From contig JAIXXJ010000021.1 of NCBI GenBank assembly GCA_027490815.1, forward strand, positions 62,001-126,000: a stretch of DNA of 64,000 nt. The letters are read 5' to 3'. Of this stretch, positions 33,585-43,257 are shown one piece after another. Position 1 is the first letter of the stretch; every line of letters starts with the position of its first letter. The position numbers and the translations under genes are program-made. The stretch is from Streptomycetaceae bacterium. GTDB taxonomy: Bacteria; Actinomycetota; Actinomycetes; Nanopelagicales; Nanopelagicaceae. The notes beneath the pieces were generated by a model. That model was given only the letters and a program-made list of their open reading frames with translations. It ran no database searches and was not told the origin of the DNA.

Positions 33585-35052
33585 GACCTTCGAGGTTAGC
33601 CTAGAGTCGATCCGCTCACTGATCGATGGTGAAATCATTGGCGATTCTTCAATTCAAGTAAGCGGATTATCTCAATCAAGTAAGCATATTCAGCCCGGAG
33701 ATCTCTTTATTGCCCTGCCCGGAGAGAATTTTCATGGAGCAGATTTTGCACCCGATGCAATTGCCAAAGGCGCCGTAGCTGTCTTAAGTGATTCTCTGGG
33801 AGCATCAAAAATTAAGGGCTTGCCAGTGATCATTTCAAATAATCCAAGACGTGCTGCCGGAGTGGTGAGTGCATGGTTTTACAGGGAACCAATGCGAGAT
33901 TTGTATAGCGTTGGTGTGACTGGAACAAATGGAAAGACCACAGTTACAACTTTGCTACATCAAATTATGACTGGGGCCGGTCGCGAAAGTGGACTGATTG
34001 GAACGGTTGAAACCCTCATTGGTTCAGAAGCAATAGAAAGCGTGCGAACCACTCCTGAAAGTAGTGAGATACAGGCTTTGTCAGCTGTAATGCGCGAGCG
34101 ACACATGCGCAATTTAGTAATGGAAGTTTCGAGCCACGCCATGGCACTTGAGCGAATTCGAGGAAGCCATTTTGCAGTTGTTGGATTTACGAATCTTTCA
34201 CAAGATCATTTGGATTTCCATAAAAATATGGAAAATTACTTTGCAGAAAAGGCAAAACTTTTTTCTTTCGAGTATGCCGATCTTGCTGTGATAAACATTG
34301 ATAATGAATATGGTGTAAAGCTGGCAGAGCAAACTCAGCTGCCTATAGTGACTCTCTCGCGATTAAATACGACTGCCAATTGGCATTACACAAAGATTTC
34401 TCGTGATTACATTGGCGCACAGGTTGCAATACGCGGCACAGGTGGAATTCTGATTGAGGGAAAAGTCCGTCTTTACGGTGGATATAACTACGACAACCTT
34501 CTTATGGCTGTAGCTCTAGCTGTTGAGAGCGGAATTGACCCACTCGATATATCAGCAATTCTTCCAACACTCTCTGGTGCAACTGGACGACTAGAAGCCG
34601 TTGCACTTGGGCAAAACTTTATTGCGATGGTCGACTACGCACACTCACCGGATGCGGTTTCAAGAGTATTGGAGACAGCTCACGAAATTACAGATGGTCG
34701 AGTGATTGCGGTTCTAGGCTGTGGGGGAGATAGAGATTCTTCAAAACGCCAACTCATGGGCAAGGCACTTCACGAAGGCGCGGATGTATCAATCTTTACA
34801 AGTGATAATCCTAGAAGCGAGAAACCAAAGGATATTTTGGTTCAGATGGTTCTAGGTTTAGATATTAATGAACCTAGCGCTGTGATAGAGGATAGAACTC
34901 AGGCAATTAAAGCCGCTGTAGATGAAGCCAAAGATGGTGATCTTGTCATTGTGCTGGGCAAGGGACATGAAAAAGGACAGGAAATAAATGGAGCAGTTCT
35001 TCCCTTCGATGATCGCATTGAGTTAGCTCGGGCAATCGAGGACAAAAAATGA
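33568..35052 (+). CDS. murE: UDP-MurNAc-L-Ala-D-Glu:meso-diaminopimelate ligase
   Basis: Adds the third residue of the peptidoglycan stem peptide. The ATP site is VGVTGTNGKTTVTTLL, and the substrate motif is SDNPRSEKP; DNPR is the established mark of meso-diaminopimelate-adding MurE, in contrast to D(D/N)P(N/A) in lysine-adding forms. The ORF track start at 33523 lies well inside ftsI; GTG at 33568, with AAGG upstream, gives 494 residues. It overlaps murF by four bases. Confidence 0.95.
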   Translation: MLRPIETFEVSLESIRSLIDGEIIGDSSIQVSGLSQSSKHIQPGDLFIALPGENFHGADFAPDAIAKGAVAVLSDSLGASKIKGLPVIISNNPRRAAGVVSAWFYREPMRDLYSVGVTGTNGKTTVTTLLHQIMTGAGRESGLIGTVETLIGSEAIESVRTTPESSEIQALSAVMRERHMRNLVMEVSSHAMALERIRGSHFAVVGFTNLSQDHLDFHKNMENYFAEKAKLFSFEYADLAVINIDNEYGVKLAEQTQLPIVTLSRLNTTANWHYTKISRDYIGAQVAIRGTGGILIEGKVRLYGGYNYDNLLMAVALAVESGIDPLDISAILPTLSGATGRLEAVALGQNFIAMVDYAHSPDAVSRVLETAHEITDGRVIAVLGCGGDRDSSKRQLMGKALHEGADVSIFTSDNPRSEKPKDILVQMVLGLDINEPSAVIEDRTQAIKAAVDEAKDGDLVIVLGKGHEKGQEINGAVLPFDDRIELARAIEDKK

Positions 35053-36419
35053 TTACTTTAACTGCAGGAGAGATCGCTCTCTTACTCGGTGGAGAGATTT
35101 ACTGCGACAAGGACCTTTTAGTTTCAAAAGCACCAGTATTTGACTCGAGAAAAGCGATACCTGGATCAATTTTCCTGGCGCTTAAAGGAGAGCACTTTGA
35201 TGGACATGATTTTGCAGCAGATGCATATCGCGCTGGCTCCGTACTGTCACTGACGACTAAACGCATTGATGGTCCATGCATAGTTGTAAAAGATGTTGTA
35301 CTTGCTTTGTCCACATTAGCAACATTCGTTCGCACGCGTTTAGAAAATTTAATTGTTATTGGAATTACCGGTTCACAGGGAAAAACAAGCACCAAGGATT
35401 TACTCTCACACATGCTGGCAGCCGTTGGGCCTACAGTTTCACCGATCGGATCATTTAATAATGATTTAGGCCTTCCAATTACGTTGCTTGAGTGTGATGA
35501 AAGAACGAGATTTTGTATTCTTGAGATGGGTGCACGCCACAAAGGTGACATTGCACGTTTATCTTTAATTGCGAAGCCAAATATTGGTGTTGTACTTACC
35601 GTTGGTTCAGCCCACTTAGGCGAGTTTGGATCAGTTGAAGCAATCGCGAAAACAAAATCTGAGTTGATCTCCTCACTCGATGAAAGTTCAACTGCAGTCC
35701 TAGGAACATATGATTCATTCACACCAGAAATGGCAAAGCTTCATAAAGGGCGAGTGATCTTCTTTGGAGATGATAAGGATGTCCGTGCTGCTGACATAGA
35801 AATTCGAGAAGGTTGTCCTCATTTCGAACTTGTCACACCAGCAGGCCGTGACGCCGTTGGAATGAGAGTTGTAGGTGCGCATCAAATTGCGAACGCTTTA
35901 GCTGTGGCGGCGGTCGGTACAGCGCTAGAACTGCCAATTGAGTTGATTGCCAGTTCACTTTCTACAGCTGAAATAAAGAGCAAGTGGAGAATGGAGCTCC
36001 ATGACGTATTTGGGCTTCTCATCATCAATGATGCTTATAATGCAAACCCTGAATCAATGTCTGCGGCGTTGCGATCACTTACTTTATTCGCGCAGGAACG
36101 AGGTGGCGCCTCATGGGCTTTCTTGGGAAAAATGCATGAACTCGGCGAGTCAACAACGGTTGCCCACAGAAAAATTGGGACCCTTGCTCAGGAGATCGGA
36201 ATCGATCACTTAGTAGCAATTAATCAACCAGAGTATGGCGAAAGTATGGGAGCAATGCGCGTTCACCATGTTGAAAACATTGCAGAGGCTGCATTACTGG
36301 CGGAGCATTTCTCAGCAGGAGATGTTGTTTTGGTAAAAGCATCGCGTTCTGAAGGCCTTGAAATCCTGGCTCAAAAGATTGAAAGTGATTGGCTAGATAA
36401 GAGCGGAGTTGAAAGTTGA
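35049..36419 (+). CDS. murF: UDP-MurNAc-tripeptide--D-Ala-D-Ala ligase
   Basis: Completes the cytoplasmic stem pentapeptide by adding D-Ala-D-Ala. Shows VIGITGSQGKTSTKDLL (P-loop with Gln in place of the usual Asn), SFNNDLGLPITLLE, EMGARHKGDIARL and NDAYNANPESM. Length 456 is typical. Four-base overlaps join it to murE and mraY, implying translational coupling. The D-Ala-D-Ala ligase gene is not in this window. Confidence 0.95.
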   Translation: MITLTAGEIALLLGGEIYCDKDLLVSKAPVFDSRKAIPGSIFLALKGEHFDGHDFAADAYRAGSVLSLTTKRIDGPCIVVKDVVLALSTLATFVRTRLENLIVIGITGSQGKTSTKDLLSHMLAAVGPTVSPIGSFNNDLGLPITLLECDERTRFCILEMGARHKGDIARLSLIAKPNIGVVLTVGSAHLGEFGSVEAIAKTKSELISSLDESSTAVLGTYDSFTPEMAKLHKGRVIFFGDDKDVRAADIEIREGCPHFELVTPAGRDAVGMRVVGAHQIANALAVAAVGTALELPIELIASSLSTAEIKSKWRMELHDVFGLLIINDAYNANPESMSAALRSLTLFAQERGGASWAFLGKMHELGESTTVAHRKIGTLAQEIGIDHLVAINQPEYGESMGAMRVHHVENIAEAALLAEHFSAGDVVLVKASRSEGLEILAQKIESDWLDKSGVES

Positions 36420-37474
36420 GACAGATCCTCATATCAGGCGCGTTTGCTTTAGTATTTGCACTTTTTGGCACACGGATTTTAATTCGCATTCTGGAGAAAA
36501 AAGGTTTTGGGCAGATTATTAGAGATGACGGACCAAGCACTCATCATATAAAACATGGAACACCAACCATGGGTGGAATTATTTTTATTCTTGCAAGCAT
36601 ACTTGGCTACCTTTTCTCCCACTTAGTCACTTTAACTCCTGTTACGGCGTCGGCATTACTTGTTATTGGCCTGGTTGTTGCCTTAGGAGTAATCGGTTTT
36701 CTTGATGATTGGTTAAAGGTTTCTAAACAAAACTCAAGAGGTCTTAAAGGACGTTACAAATTAACTGGCCAAGCCCTTGCAGCAGGTGGTTTTGCCTATC
36801 TTGGTTTGCAGTATATGAATGAGTATTCACTTACCCCCATTTCGCAGTACTTGTCGGGTGTGCGGGAGACAAGTATTTATCTTGGAACAACAGTTGTAAT
36901 TCTTTGGATTATTTTGATGGTCATGTCTGCAAGCAACGGAGTGAACCTAACTGATGGTTTAGATGGCCTAGCAATTGGTGCAGCAATTATGGTTTTTCTT
37001 GCTTTTGTCTTGATCGGAGTCTGGCAGTTTGGTCAAAGTTGTGGAGCAGAAGTAACAGCTGGCTGTTACGCAGTCAGAGATCCACTTGATTTAGCAGTCC
37101 TGGCCGCAGCGTTTGCAGGTGCGTGTACAGGTTTTCTTTGGTGGAACACAGCTCCGGCAAAAATCATGATGGGTGATACTGGATCACTTGCTTTGGGCGG
37201 TGCCATTGCTGCCTTTGCCGCCACACTACGTGTTCAGTTGCTTCTAATCCCACTTGGTGGTCTGTTTGTAATCATTACATTGTCAGTGTTGATTCAAACT
37301 TTCTACTTCAAAATTAGTGGAGGCAAAAGAGTATTTAGAATGGCGCCATTGCACCATCACTTTGAGTTAAAGGGATGGGAAGAGATAACGATCGTTATTC
37401 GATTCTGGATTATTTCAGGTTTGTCCGTAGCCCTAGGTCTGGGATTGTTCTATGCGCAGTGGGTTGCGAAATAA
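36416..37474 (+). CDS. mraY: Phospho-MurNAc-pentapeptide transferase
   Basis: Membrane enzyme that makes lipid I by moving phospho-MurNAc-pentapeptide to undecaprenyl phosphate. About ten membrane helices are seen with FLDDWLKVSKQNSRGLKGRYK, NGVNLTDGLDGLAIG, WWNTAPAKIMMGDTGSLALG and MAPLHHHFELKGWEE, holding the catalytic aspartates and the HHH motif. The start is TTG overlapping the murF stop as TTGA. Length 352. Confidence 0.96.
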   Translation: MRQILISGAFALVFALFGTRILIRILEKKGFGQIIRDDGPSTHHIKHGTPTMGGIIFILASILGYLFSHLVTLTPVTASALLVIGLVVALGVIGFLDDWLKVSKQNSRGLKGRYKLTGQALAAGGFAYLGLQYMNEYSLTPISQYLSGVRETSIYLGTTVVILWIILMVMSASNGVNLTDGLDGLAIGAAIMVFLAFVLIGVWQFGQSCGAEVTAGCYAVRDPLDLAVLAAAFAGACTGFLWWNTAPAKIMMGDTGSLALGGAIAAFAATLRVQLLLIPLGGLFVIITLSVLIQTFYFKISGGKRVFRMAPLHHHFELKGWEEITIVIRFWIISGLSVALGLGLFYAQWVAK

Positions 37475-37477
37475 TCC

Positions 37478-38857
37478 ATGACTTCCAATCTAGCCGACAA
37501 AAAGATCCTAATATTGGGAGCGGGCGTAACTGGACTTTCAGTTGAACGTTTCCTTAAATCACGTGGAGGCAAAGTCACAATTGCAGATGACTACTCTGAT
37601 GCAGGCATAAAAACCAATGGGATAGAGCTCAAAGATTTTGATGCAGTTGTTGTCTCACCAGGTTGGAAACTAGACCACCCATTATTGGTTAAGGCGTTAA
37701 ATACTGATTTAGAAGTCTTAAACGAAGTTGATTTGGCTTGGCAGTTAAAGTGCGAGATTGCCCCACATCAGAAATGGTTAGCAATTACTGGAACCAATGG
37801 AAAAACAACAGCTGTAGAAATGGCCGCAAAGATTTTACAGACGGCTGGACTAAATGCTAAAGCCTGCGGCAACCTGGGAGAGACTGTGATAGATGCTGTT
37901 GATCAAGCAGATCCCTTTGAATATTTAGTTTTAGAACTTTCAAGCTTTCAACTGCATTGGGCCAAGACAGCGCAGTTTCATAGTTCAGCAATTTTAAACA
38001 TTGCACATGATCACATCGATTGGCATGGCAGTTTTGAGATGTATGCGCAAGCAAAATTGTCCCTACTTGAAAAAAGTGAGATCGCCGTGCTTAATGCCGA
38101 TGATGGTGAAGTCATGACACGCTCTGCTTCTTGGAAGGGGCGTAAAGTATTTTTCTCTCTCAATACTCCGGCACCTGGAGAAATTGGAGTTGTGGAAGAG
38201 TTAATTATTGATCGTTGTTTTGTTTCTGATCCAATGGAGGCTCAGATGATCTGCGAAATCGGCGATGTAAAACCAACAATTCCTCACAATGTCTCAAATG
38301 CTATGGCTGCTGCAGCTCTTGCTTTATCAATTGACGTTCCACATGCAGTAATTCAAAAGGCTTTGCAAGATTTCAGGCCAGGAAGGCACCGAATAGAAAC
38401 AGTTTTAGAAAAGGATTCCATAACCTGGGTTGATGATTCGAAAGCAACAAATCCACATGCAGCAATCGCATCGTTAAACTCACATTTATCTGTAGTTTGG
38501 ATTGCTGGAGGATTAGCAAAAGGTGCTGACATGGAGAGTTTAGTTCAACGCTGTAAAGGCCGGATCAAGGCAGCAATATTGATGGGTCAAGATTCAGTTT
38601 CGATTGAGAACGCTCTAGAAAAATTTGCTCCAGAAATTCCTCGGGTGAAAGTTGAGACACCAAGTGGATATGAAAAGGGCAAGGCAGATAACTCTCTTAT
38701 GGAGCAAGTAGTAACTCACGCATTAGACTTTGCCACTTCAGGAGATAGCGTAGTTTTGGCCCCGGCTTGCGCATCCATGGATCAGTTTGTTTCTTATGCA
38801 GATAGAGGGGATCGATTTGCTGCAGCTGTGAGGAAATTGGTGGGGCATGCAAACTAA
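37478..38857 (+). CDS. murD: UDP-MurNAc-L-Ala--D-Glu ligase
   Basis: Adds D-glutamate to UDP-MurNAc-L-Ala. The N-terminal Rossmann-like domain starts KILILGAGVTGLSVERFLKSRG, the central ATP site is AITGTNGKTTAVEMA, followed by LELSSFQLHWA and the HDHIDWHGS block; the C-terminal domain includes VDDSKATNPHA. At 459 residues it is full length. It overlaps ftsW by 11 bases. Confidence 0.95.
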   Translation: MTSNLADKKILILGAGVTGLSVERFLKSRGGKVTIADDYSDAGIKTNGIELKDFDAVVVSPGWKLDHPLLVKALNTDLEVLNEVDLAWQLKCEIAPHQKWLAITGTNGKTTAVEMAAKILQTAGLNAKACGNLGETVIDAVDQADPFEYLVLELSSFQLHWAKTAQFHSSAILNIAHDHIDWHGSFEMYAQAKLSLLEKSEIAVLNADDGEVMTRSASWKGRKVFFSLNTPAPGEIGVVEELIIDRCFVSDPMEAQMICEIGDVKPTIPHNVSNAMAAAALALSIDVPHAVIQKALQDFRPGRHRIETVLEKDSITWVDDSKATNPHAAIASLNSHLSVVWIAGGLAKGADMESLVQRCKGRIKAAILMGQDSVSIENALEKFAPEIPRVKVETPSGYEKGKADNSLMEQVVTHALDFATSGDSVVLAPACASMDQFVSYADRGDRFAAAVRKLVGHAN

Positions 38858-40013
38858 AGGAAAAGAAAACCTCTTTACAAAACCAGTTAATCTTTATTAC
38901 ATGCTTGTGGGAAGCACATTGTTGCTCAGTCTTCTAGGTCTGATTATGGTTTTTTCAGCCTCCTCGATAGATTCTTTAGGAAATACAGGTTCAACTTATG
39001 CCATTGCAGTTCGTCAATTAGTTTTTTTACTCTTTTCAATTCCTATGGCCTGGGTGCTTTCAAGAATCACACTTCTGCATTGGAAAGTCATAGCTCGCGG
39101 TGGAGTTTTAGTCTCCGTTCTGATGCTTTTATTTGTTCAAATTTTTGGTAATTCAACAAGTGGAAATCAAAACTGGTTGAGTCTGGGTTTTATCATCATT
39201 CAACCTAGTGAATTCGCTAAATTCTTAATGATCTTATGGGCTGGCTATGTACTAGCAAAGCACGAGCGATCTGGTCGAATTCATTCAAATGTTTTAGCCT
39301 TAATTACTCCAGCATTCTTTCTTTGTATGGTTCTAATTTTGGCTGGAAATGATTTAGGAAGCGCATCTGTCTTCGGATTTATCCTGGTTGGATTCCTTTG
39401 GGTTTCAGGACTACAGCTGCGAGTATTTGGTGTTGTACTAAGCGCTGGTTTTCTAAGTTTGGCTATTCTTGTTCTGACATCTCCTTATCGAGTTCAAAGA
39501 TTCATCGCTTTTTTAAATCCATTCGCCGAGGATCAGTACAAACTCTATGGTTGGCAACCGGCACATAGTCTCTTGGGGTTGGCTAGTGGAGGATTCTTTG
39601 GTGTTGGGCTAGGCGCCTCGCGCCAAAAATGGGGAAATCTTGCCGAAGCACATACCGATTTCATATTTTCTGTTATTGGCGAAGAGTTAGGCCTGTTTGG
39701 AACTTTAGCTACACTGTTTTTGATTAGCATTCTCCTTTTTTCTATTTTTAAGATTGCAATGCGAGCTCAAGATCCTATGGTCAGATATGTGGCGTCGGGA
39801 ATTGGTTGCTGGATTGGGATACAAACAGTTCTAAATATTGGATCTGCAATTAGCGTTCTTCCTGTGGTTGGTGTGACACTGCCACTGCTCTCTTACGGTG
39901 GCTCTTCGCTCATTGCAACGTATATAGCTATTGGTTTTGTACTTGGTGCCGCTCGACGTGATCCTGTGATTTATCGAGAATTACAAGCTACGGGCAATAA
40001 ATGGCTACAGTAG
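38847..40013 (+). CDS. ftsW: Septal peptidoglycan glycosyltransferase FtsW
   Basis: SEDS-family polymerase that works with FtsI at the septum. Ten membrane segments are visible in 388 residues. Family motifs include GLIMVFSASSIDS near the start, the QPSEFAKFLMILW block, AGNDLGSASVFGFIL, HTDFIFSVIGEELGLFG and PLLSYGGSSLIATYIAIG near the end. It overlaps both murD and murG. Confidence 0.95.
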   Translation: MQTKGKENLFTKPVNLYYMLVGSTLLLSLLGLIMVFSASSIDSLGNTGSTYAIAVRQLVFLLFSIPMAWVLSRITLLHWKVIARGGVLVSVLMLLFVQIFGNSTSGNQNWLSLGFIIIQPSEFAKFLMILWAGYVLAKHERSGRIHSNVLALITPAFFLCMVLILAGNDLGSASVFGFILVGFLWVSGLQLRVFGVVLSAGFLSLAILVLTSPYRVQRFIAFLNPFAEDQYKLYGWQPAHSLLGLASGGFFGVGLGASRQKWGNLAEAHTDFIFSVIGEELGLFGTLATLFLISILLFSIFKIAMRAQDPMVRYVASGIGCWIGIQTVLNIGSAISVLPVVGVTLPLLSYGGSSLIATYIAIGFVLGAARRDPVIYRELQATGNKWLQ

Positions 40014-41077
40014 TTTTTGCAGGCGGTGGAACAGCAGGTCACATACAACCTGCTTTAGCTGTCGCGCGTGAATGGAAAAAAAGTCATCCTTTGGATGAAT
40101 GTTTATTCATTGGGACTGCTAAAGGCTTAGAGACAACTTTAATTCCAGAGGCCGGCTTTGAGTTGCGAATAATTCCAAAAGTTTCCATCGCTAGACGACC
40201 TTCTTTTTCATGGCTAAAAATACCTTTTGATTTGCTTTCATCAATACTTACTTGCCGAAAGATACTTTCCAATTCTGAACTCTTGATTGGATTCGGTGGG
40301 TACGTAAGTGCACCCGCATATCTGGCCGCACGCAGTTTGAGAATCCCAATAGTTATTCACGAAGCAAATGCCAAACCAGGCTGGGCAAACAAAGTTGGAT
40401 CAGTGTTCACTCCACATTTAGTAGTTGCTCATCCCGTGGAGAAAGGGAGATTTTCTAAGGCACTTTTGGCTGGACTTCCATTGAGATCAGATGTTGCATC
40501 TGCATATGAAAATGCAAAAAACGATTGGGCACTGGCACGCGCCGAAGCAAAGAGTCGATTAGGAATCGCAGTCAATATTCCATTTATCTTTATTATGGGT
40601 GGATCACAAGGTTCGGTTGCGATAAATTCAGTGATCAACGAGAGCGTGAAAGTTTTTCAAGAAAATGGATATTACGTTCTCCATTCGGTCGGACGCCTAA
40701 ATCAACTGCCGATATCTATTGATGGCTATAAAGCAGTTTCATATGTAGATCAGATGGCTGATGCATATTTGGCTGCTGATTTAATTATTGGGCGAAGTGG
40801 CGCGGTCACTTGTAGTGAATTTCGCGCTCTAGGCCGTTACGCTCTTTTCGTGCCTCTGCCAATCGGAAACGGTGAACAGTTAGTTAATGCCTCTAGCCTT
40901 GTTAGTGCAGGAAGAGCAAGAGTTATTGATCAAAAACAATTTAATGCAAGGTATATCAAAGAAAACATTGCCAACCTCATTACTGAGTCTTCACAATCTC
41001 CAATATCTGGCAGCGGAGAAGACCTTATGGCAGCAGAAAAAATCTTGACCCTCGCAGAGCTTGCAATGAAGAAATGA
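40001..41077 (+). CDS. murG: UDP-GlcNAc:lipid I GlcNAc transferase MurG
   Basis: Peripheral membrane GT-B glycosyltransferase that converts lipid I to lipid II. The N-terminal VVFAGGGTAGHIQPALAVA is diagnostic, with GFGGYVSAPAYLAARSL, HEANAKPGWANK, FIMGGSQGSVAINSVI and the donor-site stretch LIIGRSGAVTCSEFRALG then PLPIGNGEQLVNA. Length 358. Overlaps ftsW by 13 bases and murC by four. Confidence 0.96.
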   Translation: MATVVFAGGGTAGHIQPALAVAREWKKSHPLDECLFIGTAKGLETTLIPEAGFELRIIPKVSIARRPSFSWLKIPFDLLSSILTCRKILSNSELLIGFGGYVSAPAYLAARSLRIPIVIHEANAKPGWANKVGSVFTPHLVVAHPVEKGRFSKALLAGLPLRSDVASAYENAKNDWALARAEAKSRLGIAVNIPFIFIMGGSQGSVAINSVINESVKVFQENGYYVLHSVGRLNQLPISIDGYKAVSYVDQMADAYLAADLIIGRSGAVTCSEFRALGRYALFVPLPIGNGEQLVNASSLVSAGRARVIDQKQFNARYIKENIANLITESSQSPISGSGEDLMAAEKILTLAELAMKK

Positions 41078-42465
41078 AACCAACACTTTCAGCTTTAGTT
41101 GGTAAACGAATTCACTTTATTGGCATTGGTGGTGCCGGCATGAGTGGTTTGGCTCGTATTGCCTTAACCCATCAAATAACAGTTACTGGTTCAGATACAA
41201 AAGATTCTTCAGTAATTTCAGCTCTAATCGCCTTAGGAGCAAAAATATCAACTTCACATGCTTCAGAAAATGTGGACGGTGCAGATTTAGTGGTCTATTC
41301 GAATGCAATTTCAACGAACAATGTAGAGCGCATCCGTGCCGAAGAGTTGCATCTTCAGATGCTGACTCGCGCCTCCGCCCTATCGATCTTGATGTCAGAG
41401 TCAAAACGCATTGCAGTTGCTGGCACTCACGGCAAAACAACGACCTCATCAATGCTAGCCGTAGCCTTGCAAGCTTGTTCGGCCGATCCTTCATTTGCAA
41501 TTGGTGGAAACATTACGGCCTCTGGGTCAAATGCCCACCGCGGGACGGGCGAAATATTTGTTGCAGAGGCAGATGAATCAGATGGATCGTTTATTGAGTA
41601 CCGACCATTTGCGGCAATAGTGACCAATATCGAGCATGATCACGTTGATTTCTTCGAGACCCCTGAGGCAGTAGACAAAGCATTTGTAGACTTTGCAGAG
41701 ACGATTCAAAAAGAGGGCTTCCTTGTTTATTGCGCAGATGATTCGGGCGCTAGGAGGCTGGCAATAGATATATCTCAATCCGGACTTGAACAGATTTCCT
41801 ATGGGTTAAGTGAAACAGCTGATCTGCATATAGATCAGATTGAACTTTTGGCCATGAGCTCTAGGGCGCGAGCAATTTGGCATGGAAAAATGATTGGAAC
41901 AATTGAACTTCAAGTTCCCGGTCAACATAACTTACTTAATGCAGCATCAGCATTAGCAACTGGGTTGAAGTTAGCGATGCCACCTGCGCAACTTTTAGCC
42001 GGCCTTGGAATGTTTCGGGGGACTGGACGTAGATTTGAATTAAAGGGAACTGTCAATGGGATACGAGTTATCGATGACTATGGACACCATCCAACTGAAA
42101 TACAAGTCACTCTTGATGCTGCCCGCCGGTTTGCTGGAGATGGCCGATTAATTGTTGTATTCCAGCCACATCGTTTCTCACGTACTCGTGCATTTGCGGC
42201 AAGATTTTCAGAAGCGCTGGACATGGCCGATCGCGCAATCGTTTTAGAAATATATGCCGCAAGTGAGAAGCCAATCGAGGGGGTTACATCCAGACTCATT
42301 ACCTCCAAGATGACTAAAGGGGAGTACATACCAAACTTTATAGAAGTAACAGATTCGGTAGTTGCATCAGCCCAACCAGGTGATGTGATCATGACACTTG
42401 GCGCAGGTGATGTAAGTTCACTGGCACCGATTATCGTAGAAGGCTTACAAAGGCGATTTGCTTAA
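41074..42465 (+). CDS. murC: UDP-MurNAc--L-alanine ligase
   Basis: First amino acid addition in peptidoglycan precursor synthesis. The N-terminal HFIGIGGAGMSGLARIAL, the ATP site VAGTHGKTTTSSMLA, EADESDGSFIEYRP, NIEHDHVDFF and DDYGHHPTEIQVTLDAAR are all present. At 463 residues it is full length and not fused to MurB or Ddl. Its stop is directly followed by the ftsQ ATG. Confidence 0.96.
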   Translation: MKPTLSALVGKRIHFIGIGGAGMSGLARIALTHQITVTGSDTKDSSVISALIALGAKISTSHASENVDGADLVVYSNAISTNNVERIRAEELHLQMLTRASALSILMSESKRIAVAGTHGKTTTSSMLAVALQACSADPSFAIGGNITASGSNAHRGTGEIFVAEADESDGSFIEYRPFAAIVTNIEHDHVDFFETPEAVDKAFVDFAETIQKEGFLVYCADDSGARRLAIDISQSGLEQISYGLSETADLHIDQIELLAMSSRARAIWHGKMIGTIELQVPGQHNLLNAASALATGLKLAMPPAQLLAGLGMFRGTGRRFELKGTVNGIRVIDDYGHHPTEIQVTLDAARRFAGDGRLIVVFQPHRFSRTRAFAARFSEALDMADRAIVLEIYAASEKPIEGVTSRLITSKMTKGEYIPNFIEVTDSVVASAQPGDVIMTLGAGDVSSLAPIIVEGLQRRFA

Positions 42466-43107
42466 ATGAGAAGACGCTTTTCATTAATTGCTTTACCAAT
42501 TCTAATTGTTATTGGCGCAACGTATGCATTGGGTTACTCATCATTGTTTACCATTAGTTCAATTGAAATAATAGGCGCACGAACGACTGTCAATCCTGGG
42601 ATTGTAGAGGGTGAGAAATTAGCTCGAATCCAACCCCGAGTCATTGCAACTAAGTTTGAGAATCTAGCGTGGGTGAAAAAAGCTGAGGTGTCGCGAGATT
42701 GGATTAGCGGGAGAGTAACCATACGAATACTTGATCGGACCCCCGTGGCTATGTTCAACGGGAAAGCTTTTGATGCAGAGGGCAATAGCTTCCAACTGCA
42801 AAGTGACAAGCCTTCTAACCTTGTTCAGATCCAAGCGATCGATGCCGAATCAGCTTTGAAAGCAGTTGATCTCCTTAGCTCTCTAGATTCACAGTTAAGC
42901 CAAACATTGCAGTTAATCAAGGTCCAGGGCTCAGGTTCACTTGACCTGCAATTGGCACAAGGTGAACGCATCCTTGAAGTTAAGTGGGGAATAAACGGCG
43001 AAAACGAGTTAAAAACGAGGGTGTATAAAGCAATTCTTGCCCTGCCTGAAAACAATAAGATAACTAAAATTGATGTTTCGGCACCACATGCACCGATAGT
43101 AAAATAA
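42466..43107 (+). CDS. ftsQ: Cell division protein FtsQ (POTRA domain)
   Basis: Bitopic membrane protein that links early and late divisome proteins. A short basic N-terminus (MRRRFS) and one membrane helix (about residues 6-25) are followed by a POTRA-type domain (FTISSIEIIGARTTVNPGIV; AWVKKAEVSRDWISGRVTIRILDRTPVAMF). At 213 residues it is shorter than typical FtsQ, mainly through its very short cytoplasmic part. Assignment relies on domain form and its position between murC and ftsZ. Confidence 0.88.
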   Translation: MRRRFSLIALPILIVIGATYALGYSSLFTISSIEIIGARTTVNPGIVEGEKLARIQPRVIATKFENLAWVKKAEVSRDWISGRVTIRILDRTPVAMFNGKAFDAEGNSFQLQSDKPSNLVQIQAIDAESALKAVDLLSSLDSQLSQTLQLIKVQGSGSLDLQLAQGERILEVKWGINGENELKTRVYKAILALPENNKITKIDVSAPHAPIVK

Positions 43108-43257
43108 AAAATCATCACATTAATTTGTTTTGCGACACGTTAAAGAAATCATGTCGGTGTTTGATAATCACCCTTGCGCGCTTTAAGTTCACCTTATTGA
43201 AAATCATTGAGCCATAACTCTCAAGGTGAGGTTTAAGGTTCAAAAGGAGGAACACTC
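43108..43257 (+). promoter_or_regulatory. ftsZ leader with inverted repeat and strong ribosome-binding site
   Basis: The 150-base gap is the largest within the dcw cluster. It contains CACCTT (43190-43195) and AAGGTG (43222-43227) as inverted copies with GA/TC pairs nearby, a TGATAAT -10 candidate around 43162-43168, and AAAAGGAGG just before the GTG start. It probably holds a separate ftsZ promoter and possibly an operator or hairpin; no -35 is convincing. Confidence 0.5.

Noticed and set aside
35099-35722. 207-codon minus-strand ORF
   Set aside because: It lies wholly inside murF, whose motifs and overlaps are certain; the antisense frame shows no recognisable domain.
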